From NCBI GenBank assembly GCA_035771165.1, contig JAWNZC010000445.1:1569001-1633000 (forward strand): a stretch of 64,000 nucleotides of DNA, written 5' to 3'. This DNA comes from Paragorgia papillata. Its lineage: Eukaryota > Cnidaria > Anthozoa > Scleralcyonacea > Coralliidae. Position numbers and translations under genes: made by a program. The notes beneath the pieces were generated by a model. That model was not told the DNA's origin, did no database searches, and saw only the letters and a list, made by a program, of their open reading frames with translations. The number at the start of each line of letters is the position of its first letter. The stretch's first letter is position 1. Positions 11,101 to 57,014 of the stretch are shown in pieces.

Positions 11101-14100
11101 TTGTGATCATAATGTGCTGTTGATTTGCAGTGCATACTGTAATATTTTTTAACCAAACGAATAACAAAACATTTCCAAACTTTTCATTTCCTTTATTTTA
11201 CTTATCCTTTCTTATTTTACTGACTCCCTCTCATTTTACTTTTTTTTCTCATTTCTGTTCTTTGGAATTTTATTTTGTTTTAAAACTATTACAGATTGTG
11301 TTCTGTTAGTGAATAAAAATACCAGTTAATGCCTCCTTACAATTTCTCGTTGTGTAGATGGTCTGCGTAGTTTGATTGCACTGCTCAAGTCAGATGTAGA
11401 ACACGTGCTTGTTAATGTTGTCAACTGCATTCGCATTTTGTGTGAAAGTTGTCAAAGTAACCAAGAAAGGTTCGCCCAAATAGAAGACGCTTTAATAACA
11501 CTCGTTGAATTACTAAGTAAGTTTTTACAGTAAGTTTTTATATTCTCGGAAAAGGTTGGTGCATCTTTTAAATTATTCCACCAGTTTGTACAACATGGTG
11601 TATATATCCAGTAAGTATTGATATTAATATTGACGGTTATAGTTATTAATTGTGTTTTTAGAAACCAATTCAAGACGACTTCAAGCGAATACTGCAGCAG
11701 CATTAAGTGCCATTGCAAGAGGTAGTCGCATTAATCAGGACCTAATTGCGTCCAAAGAAGGCGCTGTAAAAGGTCTTGTGGATTTGGTGAACTCAAAGAA
11801 CACGGTCTGTCAAGTGAAAGCAGCCAGTGCAATAGAATCTATAGTTCAAGGAAACTTTAATGTTCAAAGACTTGTGGAAGATGCTGGAGCGATCAGGCCT
11901 TTGATACGAATGCTCAAGATATGGTCAGTAGAAGTTAAAGAGCAAGGTACAGTACCAAACGTTTGGTAAACGTTCAATCATTAAGCTCATTAATACTTAG
12001 AAAATGTTTATGTATTATTACTTAGCATAATGATTAGGCTCACATTCTTTGGCGTTTTCTTCTTCAACGTTGGATAACCGTAGCAATTCTAGAGCTAATA
12101 TATACATGCGAAAAATTCCGACTACTGCATGGAAGGGATGCATTGATTAGATTAAAAAACCAATGCAGGTGTACGCCTGGCCTGCTGGTGATTCTAAATA
12201 ACTATGCGAATCGCATAGGCTTTGCGCCGGCGATGTTTCATTCAAATTTTTCGTCACGACCGGTTGTCGACCATTTCGTCGAGGTCTGGAGTTGGTTGTT
12301 CATACTTTTTATCAGTAGATCTTCAAAGCTTCCGGATTACTTTTAAGTGACTTAAAAGTCCTTTACTATTAACACGGGGATCTTCATATAATGCAGGCCT
12401 GACCCGAATACAAACCTTAACTCTAACGTACGGAAAATGGTGCATATAAGACATTAACTTATTACCAGAGGCACACGTACAGTTGTAAACAACACCTATT
12501 TTGTACTCGTTTGTTTTAGTCTGAAGCTTACCCTAAATCGTAAATTGTATTGTTTCTTGTAGGAGCTAGTGCACTCTGGTCGTTGGCTGGAGACACTATC
12601 CTGCAGCAACGGCACATTGCTGAAATGATCGGAATTCAAATTCTTGTTGATATGTTGATGCTAAAATCAGAGAAACTTCAATATATTGCTGGAATGGCTA
12701 TAATTGCCTTGACGAAAGAAAACTTTTTGAGTCAAAGATTGGTTGCTAAAGGAGGTGGTATTCCTCCACTTGTTCGACTTCTGAGAGCGGCAAGCACTCC
12801 TGAAAAGGTAAAAATATTTAGTAAACTTTCGTTCCTGAACTGTATCATTAGGAAGCTTAATTCCAACCTTATAATGATTAGGTGTAATTAAATATTTTAC
12901 GTAAGCCGTTGGGCTTATGTTCAGGAGGACTTATTATTGGAAGGATTTTTTTTGGTTAACGTAAGAAGGTGCATGTGTATATATATAACAGGGCTTATTT
13001 TCTGGATTTACTGTATTATCGTTGTTTATGGTGAGTCATCTTTCGCATTATTCAATATAGCCTGAACGTTAAAAATTTGTCTTCGGGGAGGGGGGGGGGG
13101 GGGGGGGGGGGAGGGATGGGTAAATACAGTTCTAGATCTGATTGTTAATTCCATGTTTGCAGATTCTCCTGATGGTTGTTGAAGTGCTTGGTACTCTGTG
13201 TGTTGGTGTTGCTCATCAGTCACATCAAGCCATTCAAATGGAGATTGCAAACGCCGATGCCTTACCTACACTTGTCAATCTCATGAGAAATTGTAAGGAT
13301 CCTGTATTGCAGGTAATGATTCTAATGGCTAGAACTTTGCATGATTCTTGTAACATTATATATAGGTCATTATTCATTTTCAAATTAGGTATGCAATAGA
13401 GGTTTTCTAGAACCTAGTCTCTATATCGTCATTGATTAACGAGAGAAATGAGAAAATGTTAGACAATACAATGTTCTTATTCTGGGGAAATTAAACTATG
13501 CAATACCGTTACAATTTATTTTTTTATTTTTTTCTGTACAAGCTGATGATACCCTGATAACAAATTACATCACATCACATTCATGAGACTACATCACATA
13601 CGTCAAGTTACGCACGTCACGTCACATAACCGGCCTCGCATCACACGTCACGCACGTCACCTCACATCACATAACATCGCATCACATCGCAATGATCGCA
13701 TCGCATCACATCACATGACATCATCACATTACATTACATTACATTACACTACATTACATTACATTACCTCACGTCACGTTGCATCACGTCACGTTGCATC
13801 ATGTCACATCACGTCACGTTGCATCACGTTGCATCACGTCACGTCACTTCACAACACCACAAAGCAGCAAAACACGTCACGTCCAGTCGTGTTGCGTCAC
13901 GTTATATCACATTGCATAACATCATAAATTATGTTATGTCTCGTCTTAATTCTTATCTCCTTTCATTTTTAGGTCGAAGTTGCCAATACTCTAAGCAAGA
14001 TAGCATTGAACAACCCAAAAAGTCACGCCATTCTAGTTGAAAAAACACAGTTTCATATTTCTGAATTACTCCACCTTCTAAAATCCAGCAATTTCGAGGT

Positions 14101-16368
14101 TCGACTCAAAGTAGGCACGGCTTTGGGAACATTTGGTTTCAATAATACGGCGACACAATTTGCCATTCGTAATGCTGGAGGGATTCCCATCAGCTGCTTT
14201 GAGGAACTCTTAGATTCTAATGATGAAATTCAAAGAGCTTACGCCGCATTTCAGATTGTCGTTCTGGCACGTGTCATTGACGATAGTGATCCGGTGAGTT
14301 TATTGAAATGACGATTTAATGTTTCATTTATTTCGGCGGTTTACAGCTTTGTACCCATGGCGTTGCGTGGAAACCGTGTTGCGTGAGAGTGGACGGGAAA
14401 GACGCAAAAAAATTAAAGTGCATTGTGAAAATGAACACGATATACAGTCTTTGGCATCTAAGCGTGTACACCGTCTATCAAAACACATAAATTTAAATAT
14501 TTACCTGAGGAATATAACATGTTTCTATTGGATACGTTCGTGTAGCAAATCACGTCTTGCCAATCTCACAATGTCAATTTCCAAACGGTCAACCTTCGAG
14601 TTAAAATTAGAACATGTTTTGACGGCCGGTGTACATGCTTAGATGCCAATGACTGCATTTGTTAATTCTTCTTCATATGTTTTAAATAAGAGTGTTTGTG
14701 AAGTGTTCATTTAACTTTTATGATATGGGAAACCATAATAAAATTTTGTATTTTTATAGGTCGAGCTATCCGCCAGAGGAGTAGAGTGCCTTGTTCAGCT
14801 GCTCAATTCAGAAAATGAAGCAGTTAAAACACTTTCTGCTAGTTTGGTTGCAAGTTTAGCGCATACTCGAGCTGGAATTCCTAACGGTCTTATAACTGCT
14901 GGTATGATTGTTATATTTTCTAAAGTGCATGCATCTATACTCTGCGAAGTAGGTCTGCTGATGAGATTTGATATTGTTTCGTTGACTGTTTATAAAATAG
15001 ATTCCATTTTGCCGTTGTCTGTTCAGTTATAGATGCACAGATGACGTCACAACGTGGTAAGACCAATCTTACCACGTTGTGACGTCCTCTGTGTATCTAT
15101 AACTGAACGGACAACAAAAAAATGGAATCTATTTGTTTTATACAATAAAAAATAGAAAAATTATGTTTTAGCAGACTTACTAAATTTCCGGGGCATTGAA
15201 AAAGATAAATCACTTCATCTGATCTATACAAATCAAGCAACGTCATTGGCTCGTGTTGTTGCTGTGAGATCCGTGATTGGTTTAGAACCACGTCAGTGAC
15301 GTAATCTGTGCACCTGTCCTTTTATAGACCATGGCTGTCGACCAATAAAAATGCGTTTATTTGTTTATTATTCATTTTTTATTGTTTATACGTTATTTTT
15401 TTGAAGAACAAATTTCACACAGACAAATTATTCGAACTAGACGCAGCCAATTCAAGAACAAAATTTGCGTACCTTTGCATGTCTTCGCGGTTTGTCGCAG
15501 ATCCCTTTCTCTTTCGGCGGAAGGAAAAGTGGAATGTCTGCATGATTTTGAAAAAAAAGAATCAAGTTCTAAATATATATATACCTGAAAAGACTCTCAA
15601 ATTTACAGTTTTTATTGTTTGGACATTTTCATATCTCGTAAAAGTTTTGGCACCCTGCGAGCAGACCCTTATGAATCCTCGCCTCTAGCAACTAATACTT
15701 CCTAGCGCGGCGAGTATTTATAAAGCCGGTTTTCCACTGGCGAATTTTGTCGCGCGAAGTTTTGTTTCAGTGGCTATAGCCAGTTTTCAGTTATTATAGA
15801 ATAAGATATCTATATATTTACATTGTAGGTGCCATCAAATTCTTGTTTCAAAATTTGGTAGTTCACAATGAACAAGTTTGTCGCAGTGCGGCTGTTGCTT
15901 TAGGTTATTTGTCCTTTAATGGTTCTGGAGCTCGTGAAATGCTAATGGTATGTCGCAACACGCCTGGCTTATATGCAGCTTTGGAACACAACTTGGGCAG
16001 TGGGAAAATGTCAATGGATTTCGTTGACAGTTGGAGAAGAGCAACGAATGTTGGACTGCCGTGTAACAGGTAAAGATTTATTCTTGTGAGAGAAATTACT
16101 GTCCAGTATTTCACGAGGAAGACCTTTTTCCGTACTCACAAATCCAGCAAAACAGCGATATAGTGTTAGTTTATCGTCCGTTTTTTTGCTGAGTTATACC
16201 CCGTTTACACGGTACCGGACGAATTCGGAACTGGTCTCGAATTAGTACGGTTCCGCCTGATCGCCTGTTTACACGGCGAAATAGGACGAATTCGAGACCG
16301 GTCTTGAATTGGTACCGTGTAAAGGTAGCCTTAGATGCTAAGCCATTTCGTTTGTGTTGTTTGTGTCC

Positions 16369-16429
<61 letters not shown>

Positions 16430-17279
16430 GACTGTCTACGTATCTGTCCGTCTTAGGGGCTGTTTATATGGGCCGGCCGGCCTGATTTTATGTCACGAAA
16501 ATCTTTCTATGACCGCCAAAAGAATTAGAATACCCTGTGTGTTATGCTTACAGAAAGACGAAGCCAATTTTGCTTTGTTATATCATTCTGCCTTTCTCAA
16601 ATAGTTGTAATAAGATTTGCGTGACATAAAATCAGTCCCGCGGTAGCCAGGCTAGCCCACCTTATATGAGCAGCCTCTTAGCTCCCGCATGTATCTACAT
16701 TGTACATGTGAACATTATTTAGTATGTGAATGTGTTTTTCTTCTTTCCAATTTTAAGTCTGGAAATTAACGGAGGACCTCCAGTACCACGAAAATTGACA
16801 GCTGGGGAACGTAAGTGTTAACGTTTATGTAGGCATACTAATCTTGTGTACAAGAGAAATTCTCGTGTGTGTAATATGAGAGTAAAAATAACACAGGGTC
16901 AGAGCGCTTGCTCAATCACGATCGAAATATGCACTTAGTAAGCTATTCCCAAGATGCAGATTTCTTGCAACTCAAGCACGGATTTAAAATAATTCAAATT
17001 ATCCTTACAGGTAGAACCCGGCGTCCTATGACTACACAAAGCTTACCAATGTATCGGAGAGAACCCTCCTCACGAAAACGAGGCAAGAAGATTGGAGTTA
17101 GATATTGCGCATCTGCCCCAGCCATTGCAAATTCGTCGTCCAGAATTCTTGCAAGACCCAAATCAAATTGGATGTCGCAACAAGATGGAGAAGCTACGCG
17201 TTTGGAAAGTAATAAAATATTGAGCTTGAGGCCATCCGTGAAGAATAAGATTAGTGCAAGTTTAGCGTCTTCGAGTTAA
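5953..17279 (+). CDS. ANKAR: ankyrin and armadillo repeat-containing protein ANKAR
   Basis: Coding exons: 5953-8152, 10214-10483, 11358-11516, 11662-11946, 12563-12807, 13163-13312, 13973-14293, 14760-14901, 15829-16069, 16758-16810 and 17011-17279. All junctions are GT-AG, and phases close to one 1,445-codon frame (about 1,444 residues), close to the roughly 1,430 of the human protein as I recall it. The order is a long conserved N-terminal region, about five ankyrin-like repeats (residues ~523-700), then armadillo repeats (~735-1340) and a basic Ser-rich tail. The ATG at 5953 is chosen because it is the first in frame after a stop at 5908-5910; the TTG at 5932 is not a eukaryotic start. Short upstream ORFs occur at 5851-5880 and 5907-5945. 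The biochemical role is not established; ankyrin plus armadillo folds imply a protein-binding scaffold. The X-box-like motif at 5824 hints at cilium-linked expression (inference). The exon chain is firm; non-coding 5' exons cannot be excluded. Confidence 0.9.
9510..9612 (+). repeat. short degenerate tandem repeat, TTTTTATTTCTCGAC units
   Basis: About five imperfect copies of TTTTTATTTCTCGAC or ATTTCTCGACTTG lie in ANKAR intron 1, with spacing near 20-30 bp. Confidence 0.55.
9875..10053. mobile_element. PIF/Harbinger-like MITE, copy 1, 3-bp TTA target duplication
   Basis: The termini AGCCTGGTTTCCATATAGCC and its complement are flanked by TTA on both sides (9872-9874 and 10054-10056). The arms are about 75 bp and nearly perfect, surrounding a central AT-rich loop of about 45 bp. 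TWA target duplications are typical of PIF/Harbinger. There is no transposase. The second copy is at 47125-47295. Confidence 0.75.
10214..16069 (+). CDS. ANKAR: ANKAR exons 2-9: armadillo repeat region
   Basis: Eight exons encode tandem three-helix armadillo units. Typical pieces are AGGVSALVALL, AANAASVLCNIG-like ATAASVLCNIGQ, EGAVKGLVDLV, AAGAIRPL-like DAGAIRPLIRML, GGGIPPLVRLL, NADALPTLVNLM, NAGGIPISCFEELL and SAAVALGYLSFNG. Intron 4 (11947-12562) carries an 18S rRNA fragment. Intron 6 (13313-13972) is largely a degenerate CATCA/CGTCA microsatellite. Introns 2, 8 and 9 contain foldback elements. Exon boundaries fall in all three phases, so the repeats did not arise by simple exon duplication. 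Confidence 0.88.
10528..10955. repeat. foldback element, TTAAAG-type group
   Basis: The arm with CGAGATTTTTCAGTTTGTTT and TGGTCTTTGACGTCATAA (about 10588-10677) pairs with 10850-10945 (TTATGACGTCAAAGACCA, AACAAATTGAAATATCTCG). It shares its arm motifs with the foldbacks at 37193, 57719 and 59659, so these are distant members of one repeat group. Confidence 0.6.
12069..12256 (+). pseudogene. 18S rRNA gene fragment inside ANKAR intron 4
   Basis: The sequence follows the universally conserved 5' part of nuclear small-subunit rRNA in order: TGGATAACCGTAGCAATTCT, AGAGCTAATA, ACATGCGAAAAATTCCGACT, TGGAAGGGATGCAT, TTAGATTAAAAAACCAATGC, GGTGATTCTAAATAACTATG, CGAATCGCATAGGC and TTGCGCCGGCGATGTTTCAT, then TTCAAATTT. 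It has point differences and a 2-base insertion (AATATATACATG for AATACATG) relative to the consensus I remember. Similarity stops on both sides, so it is a dead fragment of about 190 bp, corresponding roughly to 18S positions 150-350. It lies in sense orientation with ANKAR. Confidence 0.88.
13090..13111 (+). repeat. G homopolymer (22 G)
   Basis: An uninterrupted run of 22 G, preceded by GGGGA, lies in ANKAR intron 5 about 50 bp before the exon 6 acceptor. It could form a G-quadruplex in the transcript. Length is likely unstable and hard to sequence. Similar runs occur near 27876, 34183, 46278 and (as C) 22481 and 49009. Confidence 0.8.
13565..13925 (+). repeat. degenerate CATCA/CGTCA pentanucleotide array
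   Basis: About 360 bp of ATCAC, GTCAC, GTTGC and TTACA pentamers fills most of ANKAR intron 6. The open frames across it are a by-product of the low complexity. Confidence 0.8.
14990..15150. mobile_element. palindromic element with GATGACGTCACAACGTGGTA arms
   Basis: AATAGATTCCATTTTGCCGT and CTATAACTGAACGG blocks flank a nearly perfect palindrome centred at about 15065: a GATGACGTCACAACGTGGTA arm faces TACCACGTTGTGACGTCCTC. The family also occurs at 35955-36060, twice in opposite orientation at 36255-36612, and degraded at 52320-52450. Confidence 0.72.
16193..16334. repeat. foldback element with CCGTTTACACGGTACC arms
   Basis: The outer arms CCGTTTACACGGTACC and GGTACCGTGTAAA are supported by inner pairing of GAATTCGGAACTGGTCTCGA with TCGAGACCGGTCTTGAATT. 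It lies just after ANKAR exon 9. Confidence 0.65.
16367..16430 (+). repeat. (CTGT)n microsatellite
   Basis: About 15 perfect tetranucleotide units lie in ANKAR intron 9. The same motif recurs as a 190-bp array at 34519-34710. Confidence 0.9.
16452..16680. repeat. foldback element with CTGATTTTATGTCACG arms
   Basis: The left end TTAGGGGCTGTTTATATGGG with CTGATTTTATGTCACG pairs with the right CGTGACATAAAATCAG and TTATATGAGCAGCCTCTTA. The interior of about 100 bp is unpaired. Confidence 0.62.
16758..17279 (+). CDS. ANKAR: ANKAR exons 10-11: C-terminal tail
   Basis: A 53-bp exon (16758-16810, encoding LEINGGPPVPRKLTAGE) is joined to the terminal exon at 17011, giving a basic, Ser/Arg-rich and probably disordered tail (RTRRPMTTQSLP... 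to SLASSS) and a TAA at 17277-17279. Immediately after the stop another frame stays open to 17602 without a start or acceptor of its own. This may be a coding-like 3' UTR, an assembly indel or chance; see findings. No AATAAA was located close downstream. Confidence 0.78.
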
Positions 17280-17771
17280 ATAACCTTAGTGCGAAAAAGG
17301 ATGTCGGTCGAGATAAAAGCAGCTCACAAAGTCTCCCCCGAGAGCTGGCTGCTGCGTGTGCTCAGAGTGTTCAAAACGAATTAGCCAGTTATGCTGTTAA
17401 TAAGAATAGAATAGACCATTTGCACGATGACGTGAGATGGCGTTGGGTGACTACAACTACCAGAATGCTTTACCAGTATTCTATGACTCAAAGGGACCCG
17501 TCCAGTCCTTTTGCTTCCAAAATATGTCATCAAATTTGTTTCCAAATTTATCGTCAAGTTTCAGTGAGTCTCAAGATTTTAGCAATCTTTTTGATACCCT
17601 AACCACAACATAAACCCTAACCCTAATCAGAAATCTGGTTTACCACCTAGTTTTTTGGAAAAACATATTTGACGACATATTTTGGAAAAGCCGCAAAAGG
17701 ACTGGACAGATCCTTTTGAGCCATCCCTTTTAGCCGAAACCCTAGAATACTGGCAAAGCATTCTGGTCTAT

Positions 17772-18072
17772 TGGGGGTGTTTACATGAGTCCGGCCTTGA
17801 AACTATATAGGGTTGGTTTCGCTGTTACTCCAAGATTTGTGTCAATTGCCTTACAGCTCGTGACCACCGGAGAATCATTATTTTATGTGGATTTGACACC
17901 AATCTCATTGAGGTGAAAATGCTTCAGTTCGGTCTAGCAGGCGACCTGAGATTAGGCCGGCGTGAACTGAATCTCAGGCCGGACTCATGAAAATGATCTA
18001 TAGCAACACTACAACCGACCTGAAATCAGTCCGGCCTGAGTTCGGGCCGGCCTCGTGTACACACCCCCTTAG
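17772..18072. mobile_element. foldback element, family B copy 1 (GGGGGTGTTTACA termini)
   Basis: The termini TGGGGGTGTTTACATGAGTC and TGTACACACCCCCTTA are inverted. Inside are repeated GGCCGGCCT-type and TCAGGCCGG motifs and a conserved core with GTGTCAATTGCCTTACAGCT and TCGTGACCACCGGAGAATCA. The same parts occur reverse-complemented at 57142-57584. Confidence 0.65.
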
Positions 18073-18149
18073 ACGACAGAAATGTAGGGATTTTCCAGCT
18101 CGGGACGCATATAATTTGGAATATAATTTCAAACAATAATACTAAAGAC

Positions 18150-18291
18150 TTATTAACCGAGTGCGAGGTCTGTACGGGAAAGTATTTGCCTGAGGTTTTC
18201 GTACAGACCGAGCGACGAAGGAGCGAGGTTTGTGCGATAAAACCGAAGGCAAATACTTTTCTGTACAGACCGAGCAAACGAGGTTAATAAG
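18150..18291. repeat. palindromic element with TTATTAACC / GGTTAATAA ends
   Basis: Inverted ends TTATTAACCGAGTGCGAGGT and AACGAGGTTAATAA flank paired GTCTGTACGGGAAAGTATTT and AAATACTTTTCTGTACAGAC blocks, with a central palindromic CGAGCGACGAAGGAGCGAGG. Confidence 0.65.
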
Positions 18292-19261
18292 GAATTTATT
18301 ATATGGCTATTGGTTCATTTTATTTTGTTTCGAGCGTTGTTTTCGTCTTCGGAGTATGCTGTTTACCATACCTGTTAACTTTTTCGTTTTGCTTCTTGGC
18401 CTTCTTGTTTACACCAGTTCGGCTTTTATTTTTCATGTTTTTAGACAAACAGCTTTAAAGAAAACCAGCAGTAATGTTCCAGCACATTTTATTGTTCAGA
18501 ATATTTGAATAAAGATACCCAGTTCTCTTTTATTTGTATTCAAATCAACTCAGAAATTTCCCCGCCAAAACTTACAGGGCCGAGAAAGGGCCCGTGGTTG
18601 GGCCAAGAAAAAAGCGTACTGATCGATCGGTTAATATCGCAAAATCCCAACCGCTCAGGAACCAATCAGCATGCGTCGTTTTGCGTACGGACCGGAAATC
18701 AAACCCAGCCATATAATAATAATATTTAATAATAAATCCATATTAATAAAAGCAGACCCGCGATTTGGTAACCATTGCTATTGTACCTTGATATTTAATG
18801 TATTTACAAATAACGATTATTTATGGCCTGTTCTTTAGAAACTATATACAGTATGACTAATAGTGATGTATCGTTTATATATATATAGTACAAAATTAAA
18901 TTAAATGCTGATGGTACACAGGTACAAGGCAAATACTATAAACAGTTTTTGTGTTAGTTGTGCTCAATAATTTTTGTTATCATTCGCTTCTGATCATTAA
19001 GATGCGAATAAAATGTCGTCGTCTGATGCGCGTATGCATGACTGCATGCATGGGATGAATAATAAGGCGTTTTATCTTGGAGGGGAGTGTATTTTGACAC
19101 CCCCTATCTTCAGAGATATTGTAGATATTGGGGCTTAGTCCTCTTGTTAGAAAACTCTAACCCTAATCAGTAACGAGCATATAGGACTGGCCACATATAC
19201 TGTATATAGCCAATCAGAAAACCAGTTCATGTATAAGGTCTTTATACTGAACTAAGTTGAT

Positions 19262-19439
19262 AACAATCGAAATATAGTAAGGTTAGATATATACTGCCGA
19301 AACAGAGAACGTAGGAGTCTGACGTTTCGAGCGAAGGCCCTTCGTTTCTCGGCTCTGACGAAAGGCCTTCGCTCGAAACGTTAGACTCCTACGTTCTCTG
19401 TTTCGGCAGTATACCTAACCTTACTATATTTCGATTGTT
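19262..19439. mobile_element. foldback element, family C full copy with ~78-bp arms
   Basis: ACAATCGAAATATAGTAAGG, GCCGAAACAGAGAACGTAGG and GTTTCGAGCGAAGGCC pair with the right arm GGCCTTCGCTCGAAACG, CCTACGTTCTCTGTTTCGGC and CCTTACTATATTTCGATTGT. The loop is about 20 bp. One arm alone recurs at 62400-62452. Confidence 0.72.
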
Positions 19440-20540
19440 GTTTCAACACTGCCTACTGACGCAGCACGCTACTTTTATTTCTAGTTGATAACAACCTTAT
19501 GAGTTATGATTGTCCCATATAATGCGCATGAGTGGGACCAGTCTCTGAACGAGATGAACAATCAAAACACCTTTATATGACTGTCGGTGTCCCGTTCAAC
19601 GTTTCGGTCCCTCGACCAAACAAACGATAAGAAAAAAAAATTAATCCGATTTGAAAATTAAAGCTTTCCGTTTTCTTCTGCACATGGCTGTTTTCTAAGC
19701 GTCAAAAACAACTACCAACTTGTGTTTATTGCGGACTATCGCTGATGACCGTTTCCTTGGTTTCATTTTGTCAACTAGTATAGGCACGAAAGGATCGAGT
19801 TTGTAAAGAGTATAAGAACCTTCAAAACCTGCAAGCTATTTTACAGGAGGTATTTGCTCATCAATTCACCTTCGTCCCTAATTCAGCAACATGTATGTTA
19901 GCCAGTGCAAAATAATACAGACAATACAATCATAAAATATTTGACCGTCCGATCTACTGTATAAAAAAAGAGCAGATCTATGCAACTTTATGAGAAATAT
20001 AGAAGGTTTCCTGTTCCGTGATGCAGAAATTTACAAACATCCGATGTGTTTGGAGAGAAAAAAAGATATCAGCTCTCCGACTCAGAAACAAAACAAAACA
20101 CAGTATTTTCGTTGAAAAAATAAATCGTACTTACAAACCTCCAAGATAAACTAAACATCTCGTTTATGTACAAAATGGTACAAATAAATCACAAGGTATA
20201 ATTTGTTTGCGTAGAAAATATTAAGACCACCTTCGTTTCATAGCTTAGCCAGGCAACTGTACATTGGAATAATAAATTACATAAAATACACTTGTATTGG
20301 GCGAGTTCATGATCTTGAAATTTTTTGCGCGACAGCCGTTAATATTTGATATCAAGGTTGACCTCCATTGTAGGGGCGATGTACAAACGTACTAGAATTT
20401 ACAAAGTACAATCATAACAAAGTTTTATAAACACCGTTATGACAAATGACATATATTTCTTGCGCATGGTTGTCGGAAAACGTTTCTGCCGTGCAGCTAA
20501 GATAGATATCCAGTGAAAGAGCACATAAACATAATATATG

Positions 20541-56267
<35,727 letters not shown>

Positions 56268-56268
56268 G

Positions 56269-56352
56269 CTAGGCTGTCAAAAGAATAGAGAATAGTTGTC
56301 CAAGTATTTCAATCAAATCTTCTTTAAATTTTTCCAAAGGTTCCGCCGCCAT
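56269..56352 (-). other. upstream ORF in the DLEC1 leader (27 codons)
   Basis: ATG at 56352-56350 lies in a strong context (AAAATGG) and opens MAAEPLEKFKEDLIEILGQL, ending ...LLTA at a TAG (56271-56269). One base (C) separates that stop from the DLEC1 ATG at 56267. If transcription starts upstream of 56352, this ORF precedes the main frame on the mRNA. A CAG acceptor-like site at 56274-56276 leaves open that the leader is spliced instead. Confidence 0.45.
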
Positions 56353-56363
56353 TTTCCTTTGGC

Positions 56364-56377
56364 GTTGTCGTGGAAAC
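56364..56377 (-). promoter_or_regulatory. RFX X-box-like motif upstream of DLEC1
   Basis: On the - strand GTTTCCACGACAAC (GTTGTCGTGGAAAC on +) fits RYYNYY-N2-RRNRAC on both strands. It ends 96 bp before the DLEC1 ATG and 11 bp before the upstream ATG. A YY1-like AAAATGGCGGC follows at about 56345-56355. DLEC1 is a motile-cilium gene, so an RFX site is expected here. Confidence 0.55.
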
Positions 56378-57014
56378 ACAAACTAGTGCCAGTGCCCAGG
56401 AAGAATCGGCGAGCACAAAGCCCTCGGTGGATTATCAAGTTGCTTCTCAGACTCTCAAGCATATCCTCTCATCTAGAATTCAGGATTATCCTAAATTGTC
56501 AAATGACCTAGAATTCAGGATAATCCTGTGCACAGGCTAGGATAATCCTGAATATTAAATAAATTGAAACCAACCCCACCCCAACCTCTAAACCTGACCC
56601 TAAACCGAAGCACAACCCCCCAGTAACAGTAAATCTAACCACAACCCCCCGGTGGCCATAAATCTAACAACAACCCTCCGGGAAGAAACTGGTTACTGTA
56701 TAAACCTGGAAGATATAATGCCCGTAATGTATATATAGGTGTATATTATAAGTGTTCGTATATTCGATAGACAGACGCTTTTAGATATATAGTTGCATTT
56801 AATAAAATTGATGCACAATTCTCTTGTTTGTACACACTTGTTAACATTTGGTTGGTCAGTACAATATTTCATTGTTTTGTCTGCATAATAAAAATTGCGT
56901 GTAAGATTTTTAGTGTAGGATATATATGTACATACAAATACATTTTTTTAACAGCTGAAATACGAACAATGCTAGTTTATCAAGAGTGCATGGGCGATTA
57001 ATGTTTTGAATCTG

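Larger units (their letters stand above)
17280..20540. other. intergenic region between convergent ANKAR and DLEC1
   Basis: Both genes end toward this 3.3-kb interval. It holds foldbacks at 17772-18072, 18150-18291 and 19262-19439 and a stretch open in another frame just after the ANKAR stop. No further gene, rRNA or tRNA is visible. The 3' UTRs presumably extend into it, but no clear poly(A) signal pair could be assigned. Confidence 0.55.

Noticed and set aside
17600..17640. Telomere-like CCCTAACCCTAA
   Set aside because: Only about two units; similar one- or two-unit matches occur near 19150 and 49270. Chance or minor repeat content, not a telomere scar.
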